DNA from: Corynebacterium heidelbergense
GTDB taxonomy: Bacteria > Actinomycetota > Actinomycetes > Mycobacteriales > Mycobacteriaceae
DNA: 64,000 nucleotides
Assembly: GCF_028609845.1 (NCBI RefSeq)
Contig: NZ_CP063191.1
Span: forward strand, 744,001-808,000
Reading direction: 5' to 3'
Part shown: positions 17,406 to 26,242 of the stretch, piece by piece
Layout of the letters: every line of letters starts with the position of its first letter
How positions within the stretch are numbered: position 1 is the first letter of the stretch
Made by a program: the position numbers and the translations under genes
Notes under the pieces: generated by a model
What the model was told of the DNA's origin: nothing
What the model saw: the letters and a program-made list of their open reading frames with translations, nothing else
The model's database searches: none

Positions 17406-19298
17406 TTAGGCGGGCCGGTCCGCTGACTCAGCGGTGTCTAGGAAGCCAAACCGCTTGAGGCGCTCGCGGTCAGCGGCAGACGCCGAGGACGTCAATCGCA
17501 GTAGCTCGGAATAGATCCCGCCGGAGGTAGCCAGCTCGGCGGGCGACCCCACCTCGTCCACCCGCCCCTTATCCAATGTGACAATCGTGTCGACGTTGGC
17601 GATCGTAGACAGGCGGTGTGCGATGACCAACGTCGTGCGACCGGCCATGAGTTTTTCTAATCCCGCTTGAACTACTCGTTCCGCTTTGGTGTCCAGCGCG
17701 GATGTTGCCTCGTCCAGTATGAGCACCGGCGCGTCCTTGAGCATTGCCCGGGCTACTGCGATGCGCTGCTTTTGCCCGCCGGACAGCCGCAGTCCCCGTT
17801 CCCCGATGACGGTGTCGTAGCCGTCCGAGAATCCCATGATGAAGTCGTGCGCATTCGCGTTTCTCGCCGCCGAGATGACTTCCTCATCCGTGGCGTTTGG
17901 CCTGGCGTACGCGATGTTTTCCCGCACCGTTCCTGAGAACAAGGCGGGGTCCTGGAAAACAACGCCAACAGACGAACGCAATTCCGCACTGGTCAAGGAT
18001 GCCACGTCCCGTCCACAAACACGCATTGTGCCACCGGTGGGCCGGTACAACCCCAGCAGCAGATTGACGAGGGTCGACTTGCCACCCCCGGACTCGCCGA
18101 CCAGCGCAACCTTCTGGCCTTTCTCGGCCGCGAAGCTCACCGCGTGAATGACGGGTTCCTTCTCGTTGTAGCCGAACGTCACCTCGTCGAACTCGAACAC
18201 GGGCCCGCCGTCTGGCGCAGAAAGCTGGGGGCATACAGCAGCGTCCACATCCGATTCGGCCACCAGGTCAGGCCCCCCGGTTCGGGACGCCGTTAACAGG
18301 GCGCTGGTCGCGGAGGGTTCCTCGAGTTCTTCCATTACCTTGAAGTACTCCCGGGAGCCGGCAGCGGCACGTTGAGCTGTGTCGACCATGTAGCTCATCA
18401 TCATCGCGGGTTGGCGAGCCATGACGACGAACTGCAGCAGCAAGACCATGTCGCCCAAACTGAAGTGTCCGTGCAGGGTGCGCCAGAACAACATGATGTA
18501 TACCGCGAAGAAGATGAGGTTCATCCCGCCCATGCGGATGATGTCCATCTTGTGCCAATAGCGCGACTGATGTTTGGTGAGGCCGACAACGGAGGCAAAG
18601 TGGTCCTGGAATAAACGGAGTTCCCGAAGCTCGGTGACGAAGGATTTCACCACCTTTACCTGGCCCACCACCTCCGCGAACCGGCCCTGGGCAGTGTCGA
18701 TGTGCTCATTTTTTCGCTTTTCCCAGACGATCCACCGCTTGGATGTCAATGTGGTCATCCACAAGTACAGGGGGAAGATCACTGCAAGCAATAGGGCCAA
18801 GGGCCAGTAGTAGATGGCGGTGACGATGAGGATCATCGAGACCGTCAGCAGCATGGAGAAGAAGTTGTTGGCGAAGGTCTGGAAGAAATCCGTCAACCCG
18901 GCGATCGACCGGTCCAGTCGGGAGATGATCGTTCCGGTGACCTGGTTATCGAAATAGCGTTGGGGTAGCCCGAGCAGCTTGGCGAAATACCGGTTGGACA
19001 GGATCTGGCGCATGCGTGTCGCCATGACGTCACCGAACCAACCCCCGATGTTTTTCACCAGGTTGCTGCTGAACTCCACTGCCAGCAGAGCGACGGCGAA
19101 CCAGATGATCTTGGTGCTGGCGTCCGCAAGGGAGCCCCTGCCCTGCAGGTGGGCCACGATGGTGTCCGTAGCCAGCTTGACCAGGAAAGGGGTCGCTAAA
19201 GCCAGGAGGGCCGTGGTGACGCCCGAGATGATGACAATGACGTAGAAGGGCCACAGTTCCCGCGTCGAGCGCAGGATGCGGGAAAGTGAAGAGAACAT
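17406..19298 (-). CDS. ABC exporter half-transporter (fused membrane and ATPase domains)
   Basis: 630 residues. Six membrane helices occupy about residues 15-300, with the MsbA-like intracellular loop LDRSIAGLTDFF. The ATPase domain has Walker A GESGGGKST, signature LSGGQKQ, Walker B VLILDEATSALD and the switch His in VIAHRLST. It should work as a homodimer exporting a lipid, drug or peptide. The start is seven bases past the stop of the C-S lyase gene, so the two share a transcript; the exporter may handle a product or sulfur compound linked to that enzyme, but the substrate is unknown. Confidence 0.92.
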   Translation of the reverse strand: MFSSLSRILRSTRELWPFYVIVIISGVTTALLALATPFLVKLATDTIVAHLQGRGSLADASTKIIWFAVALLAVEFSSNLVKNIGGWFGDVMATRMRQILSNRYFAKLLGLPQRYFDNQVTGTIISRLDRSIAGLTDFFQTFANNFFSMLLTVSMILIVTAIYYWPLALLLAVIFPLYLWMTTLTSKRWIVWEKRKNEHIDTAQGRFAEVVGQVKVVKSFVTELRELRLFQDHFASVVGLTKHQSRYWHKMDIIRMGGMNLIFFAVYIMLFWRTLHGHFSLGDMVLLLQFVVMARQPAMMMSYMVDTAQRAAAGSREYFKVMEELEEPSATSALLTASRTGGPDLVAESDVDAAVCPQLSAPDGGPVFEFDEVTFGYNEKEPVIHAVSFAAEKGQKVALVGESGGGKSTLVNLLLGLYRPTGGTMRVCGRDVASLTSAELRSSVGVVFQDPALFSGTVRENIAYARPNATDEEVISAARNANAHDFIMGFSDGYDTVIGERGLRLSGGQKQRIAVARAMLKDAPVLILDEATSALDTKAERVVQAGLEKLMAGRTTLVIAHRLSTIANVDTIVTLDKGRVDEVGSPAELATSGGIYSELLRLTSSASAADRERLKRFGFLDTAESADRPA

Positions 19299-19305
19299 AC
19301 AGTGG

Positions 19306-20586
19306 CTAAGCGTAGCCCCCGAAGTCCACTTTTTCGATCCGGGCGAAAGCCTCCTCGAGGATTTCCCGGCTGGTCGCGAAGTTGATTCTCACGCAGCCCG
19401 CCCCCTGGGCCCCGTAGTTGGTGCCCTCGGCGAAGGCGACCCGAGCCTGCTCCAGGATCGTGTGGGCGGGACGGTCCGCAAGTCCGGCAACACCGCTAAG
19501 GTCAACCCACATCAGATACGTCGCCTGGGGAGGCGTGAACTCAGCTCCGGGGAAGACCTCTGGAATCCGCTGGACGAGGTACTCCACGTTGTCGCGCAAG
19601 ACCTCGATTTGGTTGTCCAGCCAGGCAACCCCCTGGGTGTACGCGGCCGCAGCGGCCACCCTGCCCAGGGTGGAACCGATGCCCGTGCGCAGCGGATGCA
19701 CCTTGCACATGATCTCCCGGTCTTTGGGGTTGCTCAGGATCATTTGGGCGCACTGCAGTCCGGCGGTGTTCCAGCCCTTGGACGTGGCGGTGACCGTCAC
19801 TGTTTGGCGAGCGGCGGTCTCCGAGATGCTGGCGGTGGGGATGTGCGGGTGTTCGCCGAGGACAACGGGGGAGTGGATTTCATCGGAGATGACCCGCACT
19901 CCGTGCCGGGCAGCTAGCTCCACAACGTTTTCCAACTCCTCGGCGCTAAATACCCGCCCCAAAGGGTTGTAGGGGCTGCACAGAATGAGGGACCCCACTC
20001 CAGCCTCATGTTCCGTTGATGTAAACGCGGCCTCCAAACCCTCCAGGTCGAAAGTCCACTGCTCTCCGCAGCCCGGAATGTCCGCCCGTATCATCGGAAC
20101 CTTGATACACGGACGCTTTGTGGCTCTTGGTACGTCGAAGAAGGGGTGATAGCTGGGAACGGGGAGAACGATCGCAGACCCTTCGGGCGTCAGCTCGTCG
20201 ATCGCGACTGCCACGCCTTTCACCACGTCCGGCAGTACCCGGACCCACTCGGGTTGCACATCCCAATCGAACCGCTGGGAGCAAAACGTGCTGAGTGCCT
20301 TTTCGACGAGATGATCGTGGGCATGATAGCCAAAGTATTCCCGTGAAACGCCGTTTGTAATGGCCCGAAATACTTCGGGGCAGGTATCGAAATCCGATTC
20401 TGCCACCCACAGCGGAAGCACGTCCGGGGGATAGGCGGTCCATTTCATCGTGCCCCGGGAGCGCAACGTCTCCACGGAGGGCACGGTCACTTCCAGGTCG
20501 CAATGCGTCTGCAACGGCTGGGGATCGCGGTTGACCAGGGGGTTATCTGAAGACTGCGCGGAAGTGTGGGGCTGGGAACCTGTCAT
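19306..20586 (-). CDS. aecD: PatB/MalY-type PLP C-S lyase (cystathionine beta-lyase, AecD-like)
   Basis: 426 residues with fold-type I aminotransferase motifs of the PatB/MalY group: PLWVAESDFDTCP near the N-terminus, YFGYHAHD, LCSPYNPLGRVFS, ISDEIHSPVVL, and the PLP lysine in TATSKGWNTAGLQCA. It cleaves cystathionine or cysteine conjugates to homocysteine or a thiol, pyruvate and ammonia. In C. glutamicum the related AecD is a C-S lyase, and skin corynebacteria use such enzymes to release odorous thiols. About 40 extra N-terminal residues precede the conserved domain. First gene of a two-gene run with the ABC exporter. The gene symbol rests on family similarity only. Confidence 0.85.
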   Translation of the reverse strand: MTGSQPHTSAQSSDNPLVNRDPQPLQTHCDLEVTVPSVETLRSRGTMKWTAYPPDVLPLWVAESDFDTCPEVFRAITNGVSREYFGYHAHDHLVEKALSTFCSQRFDWDVQPEWVRVLPDVVKGVAVAIDELTPEGSAIVLPVPSYHPFFDVPRATKRPCIKVPMIRADIPGCGEQWTFDLEGLEAAFTSTEHEAGVGSLILCSPYNPLGRVFSAEELENVVELAARHGVRVISDEIHSPVVLGEHPHIPTASISETAARQTVTVTATSKGWNTAGLQCAQMILSNPKDREIMCKVHPLRTGIGSTLGRVAAAAAYTQGVAWLDNQIEVLRDNVEYLVQRIPEVFPGAEFTPPQATYLMWVDLSGVAGLADRPAHTILEQARVAFAEGTNYGAQGAGCVRINFATSREILEEAFARIEKVDFGGYA

Positions 20587-20600
20587 GCGGTTCAGTTTAA

Positions 20601-22139
20601 TTAACTGCTCGGGTCGGGCCGCGGGAAGAACCGCCGAACGGCAGTGAACCCGTCCTTCACCACCTGTTCAGCACACGTATTCATGTCGAATTGTTTGGCC
20701 AGGCGCTCAGACGTGGGGCTGTACTCTGGCCAATCCGGGGCCATCCCGTGGGCAAAATTCGCCACCAGAGAATGAAACCGATCTGCCAATGGCTGCAAAC
20801 GCTCTGGTGCATTCGGGCCGCAGAACAAGTTGACGCTCACTGGGCCAACGGAGAGGCAATCGAAGACCAGTGGCAAGTCCCCGCAGTGTTGAGCGTCGGT
20901 GCCCCGGGCCCGGCTGTCCCCAGCGCCGCCGTAGAACTCGTACGCCCACGTCCGGCCGTGGCTGCCGCGGGCTTCCAGGGTGCTAATGGCCCACTGCCGG
21001 ATGGTCAGATCACTTGCTGCCCGGCCCAATGGGCGGGGGACCGGTTCACCTCGGGCGGCCTGAAGCCACCCTTCGCGTTGGCCACGCTCTGGTGGGACGC
21101 CCAGAACAGACAGCCCCGCGCGGGTAATCGCCTTGCCGAGCGTTCGAGGCAAGGCCCGGTGGCTGGAACTCAACCGGTCGATCCGCTCTGTGACCCCGAT
21201 GCCCAGGAATTCCCCCTGCATCGTGCCGATCAACAGTGGAACATTGGCCAGTCTCGCGGGATCGAAGGGGTATGGGCCGACTGCGCAGTCGCTGGGGAAC
21301 ATGCGGGCAAAGCGCAGGTAGGCCCGGAGCAACTGTGCTTCGGAGAGCGTACTGAGGTGATCCACTGTCAGCGGGCCGCCGAGGAAACCCTCCGCACACC
21401 GCGCCCGGCGAAACCACGGGGTCCGCGGGAAACCCGGGGACATGACCACAGCCCGGTTGATGAGGTCAGCGCCGCGGAGATCGCATAATGTCCACAGAAC
21501 CAAGGCGGCTCCCGCGGATTGTCCCATGGCGGTGACATTTGCCGGGTCCCCGCCAAAGGCGGCGATATTGTCTCGGATCCACTGGAGGGCGAAGACGACG
21601 TCCTCGGCTCCGCGGAAGTAGGGGTGCCCCTCCCTGGCGTCCTCACGAGAAGAGACCGCCAAGCTCCCAGGTACCGATTCCCTGGACAGGGGCAGGAACC
21701 CCTCGAAACGCTTTCGATAATTGACGGTGACCAGTACGCAACCGGAGCGGGCGAAGGCCTCCCCGCGGTACCAGGGGGCATCCCCGTGACCCTCCTCGAA
21801 GCGGCCGCCGTGGACGAAGACCACGACTGGATAGAGGCCGGGTCTGTTCCTGCCGGCCGCTGATTCGTCTGGGGCTCCACCGGCAGACGCGGCGGCACGG
21901 GGCGCGGTAATGGAGATGGTGGCGTCCGTACCCATGCGCGTACTCGAACAATCCAGTGGCTCCCCCCACGGTGCGGGGGACCTCGGCGGGGAGAACAGAT
22001 CTGCGGTGCAGGTCGGTTCCGCCCGGCAGGGGACGGCACGCCAGTGAGCCACGCCGGGGCACAGTACACTGCCTTGCACAGGGCCCCTGGCGGTGATGGC
22101 AATCGGCCGGGGATCGTCCACAGGCTGTGACATGGGCAT
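20601..22139 (-). CDS. Carboxylesterase (type B alpha/beta-hydrolase)
   Basis: 512 residues, cytosolic (no signal peptide). Type-B esterase motifs are present: the oxyanion HGGRFEEGHG, FALQWIRDNIAAFGGDP before the nucleophile elbow AMGQSAGAALVLW with its catalytic Ser, and a C-terminal His in AQHCGDLPLVFD. It hydrolyses short-chain or aromatic esters; the substrate cannot be inferred. The stop lies 14 bases before the start of the C-S lyase gene on the same strand, so it is upstream in the same direction and may be co-transcribed. It is divergent from the M3 peptidase, with 67 bases between them. Confidence 0.88.
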   Translation of the reverse strand: MPMSQPVDDPRPIAITARGPVQGSVLCPGVAHWRAVPCRAEPTCTADLFSPPRSPAPWGEPLDCSSTRMGTDATISITAPRAAASAGGAPDESAAGRNRPGLYPVVVFVHGGRFEEGHGDAPWYRGEAFARSGCVLVTVNYRKRFEGFLPLSRESVPGSLAVSSREDAREGHPYFRGAEDVVFALQWIRDNIAAFGGDPANVTAMGQSAGAALVLWTLCDLRGADLINRAVVMSPGFPRTPWFRRARCAEGFLGGPLTVDHLSTLSEAQLLRAYLRFARMFPSDCAVGPYPFDPARLANVPLLIGTMQGEFLGIGVTERIDRLSSSHRALPRTLGKAITRAGLSVLGVPPERGQREGWLQAARGEPVPRPLGRAASDLTIRQWAISTLEARGSHGRTWAYEFYGGAGDSRARGTDAQHCGDLPLVFDCLSVGPVSVNLFCGPNAPERLQPLADRFHSLVANFAHGMAPDWPEYSPTSERLAKQFDMNTCAEQVVKDGFTAVRRFFPRPDPSS

Positions 22140-22191
22140 ATCAGTGATGCTAACGCTATAGGACCGTCGGGTGCGGCGGATTTACCACGAC

Positions 22192-22206
22192 GTACACTAG
22201 GTCGCC
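22192..22206 (+). promoter_or_regulatory. Candidate -10 box giving a leaderless M3 peptidase mRNA
   Basis: TACACT (22192-22197) lies nine bases before ATG 22207, and no purine-rich ribosome binding site precedes that ATG. Transcription would start at or within a few bases of the ATG, a leaderless arrangement common in corynebacteria. Confidence 0.4.
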
Positions 22207-24375
22207 ATGGAGGACTTCCTGAACGCATCTGACCTGCCCTACGGCCTGCCGGATTTCGGATCCATCACCTTGGACTCCCTCGTTCCGGCCTTCCGCACCG
22301 CAGTGGTCGACCACGCAGCGGAGATTGAGGCCATCGCCGTCAACCCGGCCGAGCCCACGTGGGAGAACACGATGGAAGCCCTCGAATCGGCCGGGCAAAT
22401 GCTGCACCGCGTCTGCGCCATTGTGTTCAACTACGCCGGGACCCTGGCCGATGGGGAAGTACAGGCCGTCGAGGCAGCCGTCTCGCCCGAGCTGGCCGCC
22501 CACATGTCCCGCATCGCACTCAACGAGCAGCTATGGCGCCGCGTGCAGAGCATGCCGGAGCAGCCCGAGGGCAGCGAGGAGGCGGCGCTGCTGGAGCATT
22601 GGCGCAAGCGCTTTGTGCGCGGTGGTGCGAACTTAAGCGGTGAACAGCGCGACAAGCTGGCGACCATCGACGCTCGCCTCGCCGAACTGTGCACCGGGTT
22701 CGGGACCTCCCTGCAGCGGGCCACGCAGGCCAATGCTGTGCTGCTCGCGGAGGAGGAAACTGCTGGCCTAGATGCGGCCACCATCCAGCGCCTCGCCGCC
22801 GCCGCCGCCGCAGCCGGGCACCCAGAGGGGACGTACCTGGTGCACCTCGGCCTGCCGAGCGTGCAGCCCATCTTGGCGGAACTAGAAAAGCCTGCTGCTC
22901 GACGGAAGGTCTACGAGGGTTCCCTGCACCGCAGCGACGGCGTGAACGACGCCGCCATCTTGGACATCGCGCGCCTGCGCGCGCAGCGAGCGGAGCTGCT
23001 GGGTTACGCCAATCACGCCGAGTTCGTGGTGGAGGACGAGACCGCGGGCAGCGTGTCCGCCGTGGAGGGGCTGCTTAACCAGTTGACCCCGGCGGCGGTG
23101 GCCAACGCGCTCGGCGAGCACAAGCGACTGGTAGACAAGGCTGCGGAGGATGGCGGGTCCCCCAGCGCGGCAGGCAATGATGCGGATGCCATGGGGGCCG
23201 CCGATTGGTCCTTTTGGGACGCCAGGCTGCGCGCCGAGGAGCTTTCCGTCGACGAAACAGAGATCCGGCAGTACTTTCAACTGGACCGGGTGCTGGTCGA
23301 TGGCGCTTTCTACGCGGCAAAACGGCTCTACGGCATCGATGTTGCCCCGCGCGAGGACCTGGCGGGTTACCACGAGGACGTGCGGGTGTGGGAGGTGCGC
23401 GAAGCTGACGGGCGGCCCATCGGGTTGCTGCTGACGGACATGTTCGCCCGTCCCACGAAACGGGGTGGGGCCTGGATGAGCAGCTTCCAGGAGCAATCCC
23501 ACCTGCTGGGCACCCTCCCGGTAGTGGTGAACGTCATGAATATCGCCAAGCCCGCGCCCGCCGCAGACGGCAGCCCCGGGGTGGCCTTGCTCAGCATGGA
23601 TGAAGTCAAGACGGTTTTCCACGAGTTCGGACATGCCCTGCACGGCCTGCTTTCCGACGTCCGCTACCCGAGCCTGTCCGGGACGAATGTGCCCCGCGAC
23701 TTCGTGGAATTTCCCTCCCAGATCAACGAAAACTGGGCGCTGGAACCGGAAGTGCTGCGCAACTACGCCCGGCACGTGGACACGGGGGAGGAGCTGCCCG
23801 CGGACTACGCGGCGGCGGTGGCCAAGCAGGCCCAGTGGGGCCAGGGCTTTGCCACGACGGAATACCTGGCCGCCTGCTGGGTGGACATGGCCTGGCACAC
23901 GCTGAGCGCCGAGGAGGCTGCGGCGATCGATGACGTGGCGGCCTTTGAGGAACGGGCGGTGGAGCGCGCTGGTGTGGGCGTCGATAAATTAATTGCGCCT
24001 CGGTACCGATCCGCGTACTTCAACCACATCTTCAGCAGCGGGCTCGGGTACTCCGCCGGGTACTGGTCCTACCTATGGGCGGAGGTGCTGGACGCCGACG
24101 GGTTTCAGGCCTTTGTGGATACCGGGGCCGCCCACGGGGCCGAAGCGGCAATGGAAGGGCGAGTGCGGGCGGTAGCGGACGCGGATCCGGAGGACGTGCG
24201 CTTCGCCGGGGATCGTTTCCGACGGATGATCCTCTCGCGCGGGGCCAGCATCGATTACGAAGATGCCTTCTGGATGTTCCGCGGCAAGCAGCGCAGTGTG
24301 CAACCCTTGCTGGAACGGCGAGGGTTAGCTGGCGCGATCGCGCCGGGTGCTGCGGATGGGCCAAAGCATGATTGA
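22207..24375 (+). CDS. dcp: M3-family zinc metallopeptidase (peptidyl-dipeptidase / oligopeptidase A type)
   Basis: 722 residues, cytosolic. The zinc motif is VFHEFGHALHGLL (His-Glu-x2-His) near residue 474, with the third ligand in the downstream FVEFPSQINENW helix. GLGYSAGYWSYLWAEVLDADGF near the end is typical of the thimet/Dcp family. It trims short peptides from protein turnover. The start follows a -10 box with no leader. The last codons overlap the start of a small membrane gene. The gene symbol is by family; oligopeptidase A (prlC) would be an equal choice. Confidence 0.92.
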   Translation: MEDFLNASDLPYGLPDFGSITLDSLVPAFRTAVVDHAAEIEAIAVNPAEPTWENTMEALESAGQMLHRVCAIVFNYAGTLADGEVQAVEAAVSPELAAHMSRIALNEQLWRRVQSMPEQPEGSEEAALLEHWRKRFVRGGANLSGEQRDKLATIDARLAELCTGFGTSLQRATQANAVLLAEEETAGLDAATIQRLAAAAAAAGHPEGTYLVHLGLPSVQPILAELEKPAARRKVYEGSLHRSDGVNDAAILDIARLRAQRAELLGYANHAEFVVEDETAGSVSAVEGLLNQLTPAAVANALGEHKRLVDKAAEDGGSPSAAGNDADAMGAADWSFWDARLRAEELSVDETEIRQYFQLDRVLVDGAFYAAKRLYGIDVAPREDLAGYHEDVRVWEVREADGRPIGLLLTDMFARPTKRGGAWMSSFQEQSHLLGTLPVVVNVMNIAKPAPAADGSPGVALLSMDEVKTVFHEFGHALHGLLSDVRYPSLSGTNVPRDFVEFPSQINENWALEPEVLRNYARHVDTGEELPADYAAAVAKQAQWGQGFATTEYLAACWVDMAWHTLSAEEAAAIDDVAAFEERAVERAGVGVDKLIAPRYRSAYFNHIFSSGLGYSAGYWSYLWAEVLDADGFQAFVDTGAAHGAEAAMEGRVRAVADADPEDVRFAGDRFRRMILSRGASIDYEDAFWMFRGKQRSVQPLLERRGLAGAIAPGAADGPKHD

Positions 24376-24559
24376 CTGGCTTATCTCCGTACCCGTGTGG
24401 ATCCAAACGCCCCTGGTTGTTGCGATCATCATTCCCGTCGCCGGTGGCTTGGCGTGGGGGCTGTACCGGTTATCCGCTGAGGCATTGCCACTGTCTGAGA
24501 CCGAGCGCGCCTACCTAGCCGCCGACAAGGGGACCGAGCAGAAAGAAGACTCCCGGTGA
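24368..24559 (+). CDS. Small single-pass membrane protein coupled to the peptidase
   Basis: 63 residues from ATG 24368, which overlaps the peptidase stop codon by eight bases. A hydrophobic helix (PLVVAIIIPVAGGLAWGLY) spans about residues 14-32, followed by an acidic cytosolic tail. No family was recognised. Overlaps at both ends suggest translational coupling within a three-gene run. Confidence 0.6.
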   Translation: MIDWLISVPVWIQTPLVVAIIIPVAGGLAWGLYRLSAEALPLSETERAYLAADKGTEQKEDSR

Positions 24560-24642
24560 GACACTCGAAAGTGCGCCTAGCGCTGATTAGCCTGCTGGTG
24601 TTGATCGTGCTTGCGTGGGTTGTTACCCAGTTCATGGGGTGA
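24556..24642 (+). CDS. 28-residue single-helix membrane peptide
   Basis: GTG 24556 overlaps the preceding stop in a GTGA junction and opens 28 codons. A basic start (VRHSKVR) is followed by a hydrophobic segment, LALISLLVLIVLAWVV, ending in TQFMG. It has the size and charge pattern of small membrane regulators. Support comes from the GTGA coupling and the ideal helix composition; no family is known. Confidence 0.45.
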   Translation: MRHSKVRLALISLLVLIVLAWVVTQFMG

Positions 24643-24711
24643 CTGTGGCGGCCTGTCGAGCGCATGGAGGGCGGTTTTGATGTTGTCTCGATTTGAGTCA
24701 AGGGGTACACA

Positions 24712-25122
24712 GTGAACGACATTGAACGCCTGGAGCAGCGGGTGGATTATCTATCTACCCAGGTTGAGCGCCTCATTGATCTGCATCAACCTTTTCCCGC
24801 GTGGCAAAGACACTTCCGCAAGGCCGCAATGCTCACTGGACAAACCCTCATCCAGGAAGTTCATGCACGGAGGGTGCTGGCGTACGTGATGCACCGGCCG
24901 TCTGAGCGCGCCAACATTGATCTCACCACCGGATTGGTGCCGCTCCCCGAAAAAACACAACAATTGCTGTTGTCTCGCGCGAGCGAAGAGCGAATCGCGG
25001 ATCGCGAGGTGCATTGCATTCTGACGACTGTCGTCGGCGGTGGTGAAAGTGGAGCCGAGCAGCTTTTCGAGGCCTGGCAGCGAGATCTCGCCGTAGAGCA
25101 GAACGCAGCGGGTGGTAACTGA
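24712..25122 (+). CDS. Hypothetical protein with N-terminal coiled coil
   Basis: 136 residues from GTG 24712. The N-terminus, IERLEQRVDYLSTQVERL, has a clear heptad pattern. The rest is a helical soluble region with one Cys and an acidic C-terminus. No family was recognised. It starts 69 bases after the tiny membrane ORF on the same strand and leads into a gene-free, A+T-richer stretch. Confidence 0.55.
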   Translation: MNDIERLEQRVDYLSTQVERLIDLHQPFPAWQRHFRKAAMLTGQTLIQEVHARRVLAYVMHRPSERANIDLTTGLVPLPEKTQQLLLSRASEERIADREVHCILTTVVGGGESGAEQLFEAWQRDLAVEQNAAGGN

Positions 25123-25457
25123 ACAGTGCCCGGTTCTACTCGTGACAGAGGTCGCGCTTTCGCCCGGTTGGCTGACCTAGGTTGCTCCGACCGGACGGGC
25201 ACGTCGGCCCAAGGCGAGCCCCAGAAGCCTCGGATGACCCCCGATGGGGAAGTAGAGGGCTCCAAAATTCTCGGACGAACCGGCGAAAGCTGAACCTTAT
25301 AAGCACCAAGTTGAATTTAAGAAGCTGGCGATTCGGTACTAAATAATCTTGGTGCAAATTTCCGTGATCTGCCTGGTATGCCGTTGCTGTTGGATGAGCG
25401 AAACGTGAGAATGGCAATTGGTCCGGTCGGAATAAGGTAACTAACCAGAGGTGATTC
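25123..25457. other. Gene-free stretch, relatively A+T-rich
   Basis: No convincing coding region or RNA gene was seen here. A minus-strand frame crosses it, but that frame overlaps the well-supported membrane gene and has no domain-like pattern. Base composition shifts toward A+T from about 25,270, as in the next gene. Confidence 0.5.
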
Positions 25458-26045
25458 TTACCCATTGTCTTCGAATTCGTACCATGAATCTCCCAGATCG
25501 CGAACTTTTGCGCTAGGCGGTTCCGGAGCTGTTCTTGAGGTGTCCTTGATCCATCCTCGGATGCTCCACAAGGCCGAACCATCGGCGTCTGTGATGGTGA
25601 TAGACCCTGAAGGGTCGTGACTGACGGAGAAAACCTCGACACTTCCTACCTGGCGTGGCTCGTCAAAACCATAGGTCTCGTGCCAGCCTAAGGGCTTCCG
25701 TTCGATGTCGTTGGCCAACGACTCAAGATCATCCTGTGAACGTTCGAAGTCGTCTGGAGTGCAATACGTTACTGTGGCAAGAACAACGACTAGCGCCAAG
25801 CCCAGAAAAACTGGGGTTAGATTGCGAAACCTCCAGGATTTGTTTTTGATTCTAACAAATAACAGAATGAGTAGCGATATCACAGCTACCGCTAAACCGA
25901 GATAGAACCCCACTATCACCGCAAGAGTTCGATGGCTGTCGTCGATGTTGCCGGCAAACGGGGACCAATCTACCGCAAGGGTTACAGCGATAAGCCCATA
26001 TGCGATGACACACAGATCGAGTACCAGTAGAACGGCTCTCCGCAT
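25458..26045 (-). CDS. Membrane protein of unknown function
   Basis: 195 residues from ATG 26045 (TTG 26057 would add four). Three hydrophobic helices lie near residues 5-25, 45-65 and 78-95, followed by a soluble, acidic domain of about 100 residues with a strand-rich SVEVFSVSHDPSGSITITD part, probably outside the membrane. No family was recognised. The gene is more A+T-rich than its neighbours and stands alone between two unrelated units, which suggests an acquired gene. Confidence 0.6.
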   Translation of the reverse strand: MRRAVLLVLDLCVIAYGLIAVTLAVDWSPFAGNIDDSHRTLAVIVGFYLGLAVAVISLLILLFVRIKNKSWRFRNLTPVFLGLALVVVLATVTYCTPDDFERSQDDLESLANDIERKPLGWHETYGFDEPRQVGSVEVFSVSHDPSGSITITDADGSALWSIRGWIKDTSRTAPEPPSAKVRDLGDSWYEFEDNG

Positions 26046-26242
26046 TCCGTAATCCAATCTGGAAGATATGAATATGCGATTTGTTTACTGCAAAAACAAC
26101 GGGCACGGTGCCAAACCGTCGGAGCCAATCACATCGTCGAACTAGGATGGGGTTACCGATGGACGGTCTCGCCACGTCGTTAAGCCCGTTTGTCCTCGAT
26201 TGGTCACTCACCACCGTCACACCAGCCACCCCATTCCCGTTC

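Noticed and set aside
25136..25642. 168-codon minus-strand frame
   Set aside because: It overlaps the better supported membrane gene at 25458-26045 in another frame, has no ribosome binding site and no domain-like pattern.
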